A DNA stretch of 64,000 nt from Seminavis robusta (taxonomy: Eukaryota > Bacillariophyta > Bacillariophyceae > Naviculales > Naviculaceae): NCBI GenBank assembly GCA_903772945.1, contig CAICTM010000305.1, forward strand, positions 1-64,000, given 5' to 3'. This document shows, in pieces, positions 23,401 to 31,966 of the stretch. The position numbers were made by a program, and so were the translations under genes. The notes beneath the pieces were generated by a model, which worked only from the letters and a program-made list of their open reading frames with translations, did not search any database and was not told the DNA's origin. Within the stretch, counting starts at the first letter, position 1, and every line of letters starts with the position of its first letter.

Positions 23401-24052
23401 AGGCGGCAGCTTTGATGAGTGACACAAGCCTGGCTTCTGCATCCACAGCAGAAGTCGAAAGGCGGGCAGCCAGTGCAAGGCTCGGAGCTGGTTCCTCCAG
23501 CGGTGCCACACGCAGTCTGCGGATAGGAGGAGTCAATGCAGACCGCGCGCGAGAGCTTGATGAAATGATTGACCAAGGGAATTGGGCTGCCGTGGTAGAG
23601 GCCGCAGGTAGATTCAACCAGGCAGACAAGCAAGCCTCAGCAACGTCATCAGTGGATTACAGCCCAGCGAAGAGATCGTATGGTGCTGGTCCCGACTCCG
23701 AGGAATCCACAACACAACGAAAGAAGCAGCTGAAAGAGGAGGAAGATGCATTGGCTCAAGCTGAGATTTGGATGCAAATCGCACAACAAAGCAAATCGGA
23801 AGGCGCAACGGGTAAGTAGTTGTCTGGGCGAGGAACAATTCATGTACTAGACTACTATGATGGTATTTGCTCACTCTGGACTTTTTCCTTTGTGCTTTCG
23901 CAGACATTGGAGCAAGTGCTGCCGCTGATTGGGCTATTGCTCGAAGTTTAAAGTCGCTGAAGAATGCGGAAGAGCAAGATGACAGAGGTAGCGCAGGCGG
24001 CAGTCACCAAGGTTCACATCAGTCTGGAGCCGACGATGACGAGAGCGTCTAG
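20482..24052 (+). CDS. PT-rich single-pass membrane protein with AGDW repeats (4 exons)
   Basis: Exons by eye: 20482-21559, 21638-22475, 22556-23811 and 23904-24052; all introns are GTAAGT...AG and in frame, giving 1106 residues. Order: signal peptide (TMLLALLALLMTQVAGQG); a Cys-containing globular region (to about 165) with a D-x-D-x-N-like loop (DAMGNNDGKLQADEF) that resembles an EF-hand; a Pro/Thr/Ser-rich stalk (about 170-290) of PT-x-x-PT steps; a membrane-proximal domain (about 300-445); a TM helix (about 449-472, GIVLAALVLTIFPIALYLAM); and a long cytosolic part with four AGDW-type repeats and a short coiled coil (RREE..ETLRTMQ region). The layout suggests a cell-wall-spanning receptor or adhesion protein (inference). 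No enzyme domain is seen. Confidence 0.8.
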
Positions 24053-25416
24053 CGAAACAAACCCTGGTTAATATACGCCGTAACAGGGCAATTGAGATTT
24101 CTATTCTCGCATACAAGCAAGCTATTCCATTGAAGATGTCGGGGTTAGAAGGATAGAGATCTCCTCGCCACACATGTCTATTATGCGTTTCACTCTACTG
24201 CCGGTATACAATTGTAATGACAAGAATAGAGTTCGCCGTTTATAGTTTCCTGTTGTTGTAACTATTTAAAGTCCGTGAGATAGTGTACCAACCAACCGTA
24301 GATGGAGCCCATCTGAAGCTTTCTCAAACCAACGTAACATCGTCAGCCCTTGAATGGCAAACCTATTTTTCGGCAGAAAGTAGCAAGCTACCGGTGACGG
24401 CAGTGCCGACTTGAAAGCCCCCAGGAAAGACGCAAGAGTCTCCAAACCCAGACAAAAAGAAGTCACCAGGTGATGTCTGGGTCACTCAACAGTGACCTCC
24501 AGATCGATTTTCTCAGAGATGCGGGTTGCCTAGCGGTACCGTGGATACTCCAGCGGAACCCCAGCCTCATCCAAATCAAAACAAAGTGTTGCGTGGCTCT
24601 TTCTATTTCTTCATCTGTTCGATGGTTAGAACCACTAGACTACTTTATCGCTCTTCAGGGATCTCGGGCGCCGTCAGCAGATCAAAAAGTAGTCAAGATG
24701 TCACCTCCATCGACGCTCCAACCATTCAGGTGGTCCAGAATCAGATCCACGCATAACTCAGACAGACTTTTTATCATCCTCGAAACATCTGTCTCCAAGA
24801 AGGCCCTTCGTCTCGGAAACTTGGAATGACGATTGCCATTGGGATAGTACAACTCCAAGGGAGACATAACGGATTCCTTTCCTCTTCGATTGCCAAACCA
24901 AGATCCCAACTCCCACGCTTCAAGTTGAAACTCCCGCGGTTTGCTGACAAGTCCCGCGGTTAGACCACTCAACAAGGTGCCTTGCTCACTACTTCACGAA
25001 TTAAATGTTGATGAAGTGCATTGCAACACCACGTCCCAACTCCCGCAGTTCAAGTCAGCAACTCCCGCGGTTCAACTCCCATGGTTGAAGTTGCCAATGG
25101 ATGGTCATCCTGGTCATTCGGCAAATTTCTTGTATCAAACTTTAACTCTCCAATGCACCAGCCCTTCACGTGTTCTAATTCTCTGCTTTCTGTTCCAACT
25201 CCCGCGGTGTTTGTGGCTTACAGTATGTTACTTCGGTACCACCTCCGTATCAGGATTTTGCTTTCCGTACGAAAGCAGCACTCGTACTCTTCGCTAGCTA
25301 CACTGTGTAGTGAATCGTCCAGTCAAACTATGATGAAATAGGGGCTTGCCTCCCTTCTTGGAAGAGGTCACAATTTTGAGAAATCAAAACCTAGAAACAA
25401 CTTCGAAAAAACAACC
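24053..25416. other. Gene-free stretch with CCCGCGGTT repeats
   Basis: The left half has the 3' flank of the membrane-protein gene and no recognisable gene. The right half carries the dispersed repeat at 24906-25207. The last 60 bases are the leader of the tandem-repeat gene. Confidence 0.45.
24906..25207. repeat. Dispersed CAACTCCCGCGGTTCAA motif, about seven copies
   Basis: Copies or near-copies start at about 24906, 24928, 24949, 25036, 25058, 25074 and 25195. Most carry the palindrome CCGCGG; others vary it to CACGCT, CGCAGT or CATGGT. Spacing is irregular, so it is not a simple tandem repeat. It lies 210-510 bp upstream of the start of the repeat gene at 25417. Confidence 0.7.
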
Positions 25417-27241
25417 ATGAGGATTATCTTTTTCGCTTTCGCTTTCATTCCCTTTCTTGCTGCTTCCAGCGCCACTGACGCTGCCAACGCCAACGGCCAG
25501 TTGCGCGGTGCCGCCCTGCTCTCCCCTGTCCAAGCTCCCAGGTTGGCTCAGCCCCATGGTGGTAGCTGTGGACCTACTGCCCCCCTGATGATGATGCTTT
25601 GGAAGAACTTGATGCCATTGAAGAGCTTGAAGAGGAAGAAGACCTTGTCCCTGCTCCTGCCCCCAAGCTCTCCAGCCCCATGGTGGCAGCTGCGGACCTA
25701 CCTGCCCCCCTGATGATGATGCTTTGGAGGAAGCACTTGAAGAAGAAGAAGACCTTGTCCCTGCCCCAGCCCCCAAGCTTCTCCAGCCCCATGGTGGCAG
25801 CTGCGGACCTACCTGCCCTCCCGATGATGATGCCTTGGAAGAACTTGATGCCATGAAGAAGGTCTTGAAGAAGAAGAAGAACTTGTCCCTGCTCCTCCCC
25901 CAAGCTCCTCCAGCCCCATGGTGGCAGCTGTGGACCTACCTGCCCCCTGATGATGATGCTTTGGAAGAACTTGATGCCATTGAAGAGCTTGAGGAGGAAG
26001 AAGACCTTGTCCCTGCTCCTGCTCCCAAGCTCTCAGCCCCATGGTGGAGCTGTGGTCCACTGCCCCCCTGATGATGATGCTGTGGAAGAGGACAATCTTG
26101 AAGCTGTGGAGGAAGAAGAACTTGAGGAGGAAGAAGACCTTGTCCCTGCTCCTGCTCCCAAGCTCCTTCAGCCCCATGGTGGAGCTGTGGCCTACCTGCC
26201 CCCCTGATGATGATGCCTTTGTTGCCGAAGACACTGATGGTGCTGCATCCGTTGTTGAGCACATGGTGGATGACCTAGTGAAGCTATCAAAGTTTGGTTC
26301 CAGCCAGCTCTTACTCAGCCTGGTCTTGTTCCGGCCCAAGCTCCAAGGTTGGCTCAGCCCCATGGAGGTAGCTGTGGACCAACTTGTCCTCCTGATGATG
26401 ATGCTATGAAGGAGGATATGGTTGACGTGGTTGAAGTTCCTACTGTTGCCCCAACTGAAGGCATTGTTACAGTTGCTCCCACTATCATGCCTACCCTTTT
26501 GTACAAGCCACTTTCTCAGCCCCATGGTAGCTGCGGCCCACCTGCCCTCCTGATGATGATGCTACAGAAGAAGAACTGGATGCCATCAAAGAACTTGAAG
26601 AAGAAGAAAACCTTGTCCCTGTCCCTGCCCCCAAGCTACGTCAGCCCCATGGTGGTAGCTGGGCCCCATGCCCCCTGAATGATGCCACAGAAGAACTTGT
26701 CGAGGAAGAGACTTGTCCCTGCTCCTGCCCCGAAGCTTCTTCAGCCCCATGGTGGAAGCTGTGGCCCCACTTGCCCTCCCGATGATGATGCTGGGGGAAG
26801 GCTTGAAGAGAAGAAGACCTTGTCCCAGCCCCAGCCCCCAAGCTTCTCCAGCCCCATGGTGGCAGCTGCGGACCTACCTGTCCCCCTGATGATGATGCCT
26901 TGAAGAACTTGATGCCATGGAAGAAGAAGAAGAAGTTGAGAGGAAGAAGATCTTGTCCCTGCTCCTGCTCCCCAGCTCCGTCAGCCCCATGGTGGCAGCT
27001 GTGGTCCCACTTGCCCTCCTGATGATGATGCCTTTGATGCTGAAGAAGCTACTGCTGGTAGTGACTTGGAAGATGCTGTGGATCAGATGGTGGAGGCCAT
27101 CAAGGCGTGATCCAGCCTGGTCTTGCTCCTGTCCAAGCCCCCAGGTTGGCTCAGCCCCATGGTGGCAGCTGCGGTCCTACCTGCCCCCCTGATGATGATT
27201 CATTTGTCGAGGAAGAAGCTGTTGTCGCTGAGGAAAAGTAA
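25417..27241 (+). CDS. Secreted 13-unit acidic/Cys tandem-repeat protein, frame interrupted
   Basis: The ATG at 25417 begins a clear signal peptide (MRIIFFAFAFIPFLAASSA). Then come 13 units of about 100-185 bp. The consensus is QPHGGSCGPTCPPDDDA, then an acidic helix (LEELDAIEELEEEEDLV), then PAPAPKL. The last unit ends with an acidic tail and TAA at 27239-27241. The CCCCATGG anchors lie near 25551, 25674, 25785, 25913, 26034, 26169, 26356, 26517, 26641, 26742, 26848, 26983 and 27154. Most units are thrown out of frame by one-base differences, often in C runs. Yet between units GGT/GGC, TGT/TGC, GGA/GGC/GGT, CCT/CCC and ACT/ACC vary only at wobble positions, so the protein has been under selection. 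It is either a recently dying gene or a good gene with assembly errors. It may be a cell-wall or mucilage protein binding cations (inference). No family is recognised. Confidence 0.65.
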
Positions 27242-27917
27242 AAGCAGAATCGAATCGCATTGGATCAGTCCTGATCCACTGGCACCTACATTTTCGTTAG
27301 AACTAAACAAATTAATAATGACTGATACGGATTATTCGATAGTGGTGTGTAGACAGCTTGTTTTGATGACACGCGGCCAGCTTTTAGGCAGCGTGAAGCA
27401 ATGAAGTCACGGGAACCTGCAATGTCGTATTGGTCTTTACCAGTAGAATTGAAACACCGGCCAGGGGGTTGGTTCGGGCGGAGCTGTCATGAATTTCAAG
27501 CAGCATGGACCTCCGAATGACCGGCAAAGGCTCCAGAGGTTGGCCGGGCCGACGACGTCATGGATCTTAGCTGACCCTGAAAATGTGGGGCGCAACTATC
27601 TGATGTAAGTACACGTGTAGAATCCCGTGGTTCATTGCTTATTGCTTGAAACTGCGCCGATGGCCTGCTGGTACGACTGTGCTACCGGTAGCTAGAGTGC
27701 TTGATTTACTAGCTAGACTAGAGTGCCGGTAGTGGCCAAAAGTACTGGTTTCCTCGGACTATTGTAGTTAGCATTTTCCTAGCTAGATGCATTGGAACCC
27801 ACAAGTCCATATGAATACAGAACACAGTTTCCTTTCTGGAGGCACCGTCGAATCCTTCCCTGCCTTCTCTTCCATCATCATTCTCCCACCACACTCACTT
27901 GTTGTTATGTACATTGT
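27242..27917. other. Gene-free stretch between convergent genes
   Basis: The 3' flanks of the repeat gene (plus) and the next gene (minus). No gene is seen. It contains GC-rich patches near 27460-27560 and GTACCGGTAGCTAG-type motifs near 27690. Confidence 0.4.
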
Positions 27918-28466
27918 TTATGCCAACAGCGATAACACCAGGAACAATCCAACCAAAGAGGGCAACACGTAGGACATGGGACCCGTCGGGGCAGCCAGAG
28001 ATCCCAACACGGTGGCCGTGGTCAATCCGACGTGGTAAATGGAAAAGCTCTTTTGGGTGACGGGATGATCGGCCAAATCCAATTCGATCAATCCAGTAAA
28101 GAGAACAAAAGCTGCCAGCATGCGCAGAACAGTGGCAGTACCGGGGCTGGAAAAGTCGGTATCGGCAATGGTCGCCGACAATCCCATGATGGGGACCTTG
28201 ATGCCGCAGCTTTCCAGAGTGAAATGAAGGGCTTGGAAGAAGCAAACGTAGGCATGCATTTTGACGAAAAAGGCCTTGTTTTTGCCCAGAATTTCTCCAC
28301 CCCGTGGGACGGCGCTGGTTGCGGTTGTCAAGGGCGATTTTTCGTGGGTGTTGTCATTTTGGAATGGAGCGGACTTTGCCAATGCTTGCTGGCGGGGACG
28401 GAATGCTTCGCTGGTAGTGGCAAGAGCCAAAAGGCCAAGAAGGAGGAGAGCAATTTTGCGCATCAT
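27918..28466 (-). CDS. Plastid-targeted small multi-pass membrane protein, unknown
   Basis: A 182-residue protein. The N-terminus is a signal peptide (RKIALLLLGLLALATTSEA) followed immediately by FRPRQQALAKS. The cleavage site before F, followed by a basic Ser/Thr-containing stretch, is the heterokont plastid (ASAFAP-like) presequence. The mature part has about four hydrophobic helices: HAYVCFFQALHFTLESCGI, VLRMLAAFVLFTGLIELDL, a GLTTATVLGSLAAP segment, and YVLPSLVGLFLVLSLLA at the very end. A thylakoid or inner-envelope position is likely (inference). No known family is recognised. The start has a second in-frame ATG one codon later; either gives the same signal peptide. Confidence 0.75.
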   Translation of the reverse strand: MMRKIALLLLGLLALATTSEAFRPRQQALAKSAPFQNDNTHEKSPLTTATSAVPRGGEILGKNKAFFVKMHAYVCFFQALHFTLESCGIKVPIMGLSATIADTDFSSPGTATVLRMLAAFVLFTGLIELDLADHPVTQKSFSIYHVGLTTATVLGSLAAPTGPMSYVLPSLVGLFLVLSLLA

Positions 28467-28909
28467 GGTGAAACTGTTTCTTTCAAATTTCTTTTCTCAA
28501 GGTTGTAGCAAAGTCGTTCAAGTGAGTTGTGATTTTGTGGTGTACTAATAGGGCGTGGCGTGACTTTGCTTGGCTTCCAAGCTCTTTTGCGTTGACACCC
28601 CAGATACTGTAGTCTTGTCTGACCATGATGGTACTTAAGGCGGCGGATTTAAAGGATCAAAGCGACGTCAGATGGAGGATTTAATAATGAATTCTCCGTA
28701 TCTTTGAGAAGCAGTCTTAAACTGTCCGACGCTGACGCAGGCAAATCTTGGGTGTCACCTTCCGTCAGGCGTCTCTTGCGAGGCGTGGAAAATGAAGGAC
28801 AATGGAATTCATCAACGACGCAATCGACTGACCTTCTTGGCCTCATCACTCGTGGGGAGGACTGAGTGGATACAGTAAGGGACACACAGTTATATTATAT
28901 ATATTAAAG
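28467..28909. other. Divergent intergenic region
   Basis: A 443 bp spacer shared by two divergent genes, so it likely holds both promoters. A TATA-like tract (TTATATTATATATATT) lies at about 28891-28906, directly before the plus-strand ATG, probably within its leader. Confidence 0.5.
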
Positions 28910-29845
28910 ATGGAGACTCCCTGGATTGATGCTTGGATTCGGTGGGAGCGAGATTCCAAAGAAGTGGTAGCTGAAGACGAAGACGAAGACGAAGAGCAAG
29001 GGGAGCCTTTGCCTCCCACGGAACAGTTTTCGTTTTCGTATCAGTTGCCGGGCAATAATGATGACATTGTCTTGGAATTGAAGGGCTTCCCCTCCGAATC
29101 AGAGCAAATTTGGAACTCTACCGGTCTCACGCTATGGCCATGTTCCCACTATCTCTGTGAATACCTGTTGGAACATCATGCCACTCTTTTACAGCCACCG
29201 CCACCAAGCCAAGAAACATGCACGGAATCAAGTCAACAACCGCCACAACAGCAAGTGGTGCTGGAATTGGGGTCCGGATTGGGGCGTTGTGGATTGTTGG
29301 CCTATCATTTGTTATTGTTGAGAAACAACAAGACTGCAGATGAATGCCACTGTAGTACCCACGTGTATCTCACGGATGGGGATACCGATACCCTCAAACA
29401 ATTGAGGGACAATGTGCAACACAACACCAAACAACCTGCCAACAAACATACAAATAATGACACAACAACAATATCAACCAACACTACAATTTCCTGTCAT
29501 CAACTCCTCTGGGGAACGGAGACTACCAAAGAATTTTGCCAAGCACACAAGAATGTGATTCTTACAGATGACAGTGATAATAATCAAGGAAGCAACAACA
29601 TTCGCCTGGTTTTGGGATCCGATCTCATCTATGTCCCACAAGTCATCCAACCACTCTTTGAAACAGTTAAGGTATTGCTTTCGCATACTCATGACAATGA
29701 CAACACTGCTGCCAGATTCCTCATGGCACATTCCAATAGACGACAAGGATCTTCCGTGACATTGGAAATGGTGCTGGAAGGAGCCACCAACGCAGGATTG
29801 TCCCACGAAATTGTCATGGAATCGCCGCCTCAAGAGGGGATCTAG
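28910..29845 (+). CDS. Methyltransf_16-type protein methyltransferase
   Basis: 311 residues. The class I SAM-dependent fold is seen in order: a STGLTLWPCSHYLCEYLL helix (the family's T-G-x-x-x-W entry motif), motif I VLELGSGLGRCGLLAYHL, motif II HVYLTDGDTDTLKQLRDNV, and post-motif VLGSDLIYV. This family (METTL21/FAM86-like) methylates lysines of chaperones and translation factors; the substrate here is not predictable. The N-terminus is acidic (EDEDEDEEQ), and the stretch between motifs II and the DLIY box is padded with Asn/Thr. The C-terminus is short. After a GGGG run (29836-29839) a shifted frame stays open for 81 codons and opens with a hydrophobic strand (DLVIAFRK), so the last strand may be cut off by a one-base difference. 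A paralogue lies at 35602-36450. Confidence 0.85.
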   Translation: METPWIDAWIRWERDSKEVVAEDEDEDEEQGEPLPPTEQFSFSYQLPGNNDDIVLELKGFPSESEQIWNSTGLTLWPCSHYLCEYLLEHHATLLQPPPPSQETCTESSQQPPQQQVVLELGSGLGRCGLLAYHLLLLRNNKTADECHCSTHVYLTDGDTDTLKQLRDNVQHNTKQPANKHTNNDTTTISTNTTISCHQLLWGTETTKEFCQAHKNVILTDDSDNNQGSNNIRLVLGSDLIYVPQVIQPLFETVKVLLSHTHDNDNTAARFLMAHSNRRQGSSVTLEMVLEGATNAGLSHEIVMESPPQEGI

Positions 29846-30249
29846 TCATTGCGTTTCGAAAAAGAAAACAACAACCTGAGCGGACAAGGTGGGTAGTACA
29901 ACGAAACCCAAATCAAGCTACAAGGTACATTATAATAACCTCTGTGGAGCAATGTACAGTAGGAGAAAGAAGCTGCGGTTTCACACGTCGTGATTACTTG
30001 TTTTACCACTGTATCAAACTTTTGAGCAAGAAGCGCTGGTACGATACCCATATGCAGTTTTGCTTTCTAAAGAACTCCTTATAAGGAGATTCCTTCCCTC
30101 ATGGACCTGCTACATGAGGTACATGAGTGTCTTAGCAGGCAGTCTCAGAGGAAAAACCAAGAGCACTTATCATCTTGGTCCACAATGGAAGAATCGAATC
30201 GACAAATAATTATGTTTCGCATTCTGAGTTGCTTTTTAGCGCACTCTCT
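29846..30249. other. Convergent intergenic region
   Basis: No separate gene. From 29840 to about 30082 the sequence is open in the frame shifted by one base from the methyltransferase (see that entry). A short palindrome CTCCTTATAAGGAG lies at about 30076. Confidence 0.4.
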
Positions 30250-31383
30250 TTATGCTTGCTGTTGCTGTTTGGTGAGCCACGCATGCAGAATCTGTAAAAG
30301 TTCAGGATCCAATGGTTGCTTGCCCAGTTTGGCATACACCTTTTGCATATTGAGCATGGAAGGCGGCTCTTCAATGGATCGGAGAATATGCGTCATATTG
30401 GCAACAACGTGGGTTTCCAACGAGGCTGCGCTGGGGGCCAATGTCTTGGCCGCCTCGGGGTCGCAGAATTCCGGTCGCACTTGCACGTCCTTGGCACCGG
30501 TAATGGCTAAACAGGGCAAGGGACAGTTTTGCAGCGATGCATGAGCATCCCATTCCATGTGTTCTCGATACCATTTGGTGGGGACCTTGGCCAGACCGAA
30601 GTATTGCGAATAAAAGGATTGATCCTTGTTTTGTACCTGTTCCATAAAATCCTTGTATTGTTTGTCGACTTTTTCCCGGGTGATTACTTTTCGCAAAACC
30701 CATCCTTGCAATCCTGTTTCGACGGCCACTTCAGTTAGAGCTCGTTCGCGTTGATTGCCGGCTGCTTCGTCCAAGGCTTCTCCAAAACCAGCCAAAAAGA
30801 CCAGTCCTTTGGGTGTTGGCAATGTCTCGTCTTTGGCAATCGTTTCGGCAATCAGCGGCAGCAAAATGGCACCTTCCGAATGTCCCATTAAAAAGATTTG
30901 CGTCTTGTCAACATTTGCTTCTTGTTGTTGCACCAGATAGCGGTATCCCTGCACGGCATCTTGTACCAGATCCAGCATGCCAGCTTCGTAGTACCAATTC
31001 GGTTTGGTACTACTAATGGATTTTCCAATGCCACGCTTGTCGTAACACAATACCGCCATTGGCTGCTCGGGGCGTCCCACCAATTCTTCGGCCAATCGAC
31101 AGTGTGTGTTCATATTCATGTTCATCCAACCACCCATCATTTCTGCATTGCCATCACGATCAATGGGACCCGAGCCGTGAATCACCAAGGCAGCGGCGAA
31201 TTTCTGGTCCTTCTTGGGAGGCAGGTAAAATGTCCCGGACAGGGTATCCTCCTTGACATCGCCACCGGCAGGGAACTGGACCTCGAGTTTTTCCATTATT
31301 TTTTGGGTTGTACTTGTATGATAATGATTTTGTTGGTTGAATATCCCAATCACGCCGACTAGAGCTTGTAATATGCTTTTCAT
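30250..31383 (-). CDS. Alpha/beta hydrolase (serine hydrolase)
   Basis: 377 residues; a second in-frame ATG (MEKLEVQFPAGG) 29 codons later is an alternative start and removes a weak hydrophobic N-terminus. Family features: oxyanion-hole HGSGPIDRDGN, strand VLCYDKRGIGKS, the nucleophile elbow GHSEGA (Ser 169), an acidic residue in TGAKDVQVRPE, and His in NMTHILRS near the C-terminus. The HGSGP-DRDGN and YDKRG-GKS blocks match the bacterial-type alpha/beta hydrolases annotated as acyl-CoA thioester or dipeptidyl-peptidase-like hydrolases, so I expect a general esterase or thioesterase; the substrate is unknown. A helical cap lies between about residues 190 and 270. It converges with the methyltransferase gene at 28910-29845. 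Confidence 0.88.
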   Translation of the reverse strand: MKSILQALVGVIGIFNQQNHYHTSTTQKIMEKLEVQFPAGGDVKEDTLSGTFYLPPKKDQKFAAALVIHGSGPIDRDGNAEMMGGWMNMNMNTHCRLAEELVGRPEQPMAVLCYDKRGIGKSISSTKPNWYYEAGMLDLVQDAVQGYRYLVQQQEANVDKTQIFLMGHSEGAILLPLIAETIAKDETLPTPKGLVFLAGFGEALDEAAGNQRERALTEVAVETGLQGWVLRKVITREKVDKQYKDFMEQVQNKDQSFYSQYFGLAKVPTKWYREHMEWDAHASLQNCPLPCLAITGAKDVQVRPEFCDPEAAKTLAPSAASLETHVVANMTHILRSIEEPPSMLNMQKVYAKLGKQPLDPELLQILHAWLTKQQQQA

Positions 31384-31966
31384 ATATATTATAGCACAAC
31401 AACGTAGATCTATATTTTGCTTTTGATTTTATGGATTTGGAGCCGAGACCTCTGAAATGATGAAGAAGCCATTGAACATGCATGGCATCGGAAGAAAAGA
31501 TCCGTCGAAGAGCACGACGCAGCGGCACGAGTTGGCATATTTTTAAATTAATAGTTCGCATTGGAGCCAAGATCCACAAAGATCTTACTCCCGCACGAAT
31601 TGAAGTCTGTTGCATGCATCAGCTGTTGAAATGCTGACCGGTCCGTCATTGTTTGGCTTTCACAGCTCCACTGGTTTAAGTTGTCCAACGAATGGACCTC
31701 GTTCTCTTCGGCGCACATACGTTTTTTGCTTTTCCCACGCGACGATCTTTTGTTGGCTGTCGCCATTGGTTGTGTTGTGGGTTGGCTTGCTGTTGTGGAG
31801 GCTGTGGCTATTCATTCGGCTATTCATTCATTCATTCCCCTCCAGAGAGTGCGAGAGAGAGAGAGAGAGAAAGCCCTTTGGATCTTTCTCCTATCTTTTC
31901 TTCTCATTCATATCAGTATCCAATCTGACCTTGTAGCAAGCAAGCAAGCAAGATTTGTGTTGCATC
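31384..31966. other. Divergent intergenic region
   Basis: 583 bp between the minus-strand hydrolase and the plus-strand plastid repeat gene. It includes a TATATATTATA tract next to the hydrolase ATG and a (GA)n run (about 31850-31870) 100 bp before the next ATG. Probably two promoters and 5' untranslated regions. No gene. Confidence 0.5.

Noticed and set aside
25384-26525. Long Ser/Gly/Gln-rich frames antisense to the tandem-repeat gene
   Set aside because: They are complements of the DDD, EEE and PHGG codons of the repeat units; the wobble pattern supports only the plus strand.
25417-27241. The frame changes of the repeat gene read as introns or programmed frameshifting
   Set aside because: The shifts differ from unit to unit, fall mostly in C runs, and lack GT-AG borders or a constant slippery site.
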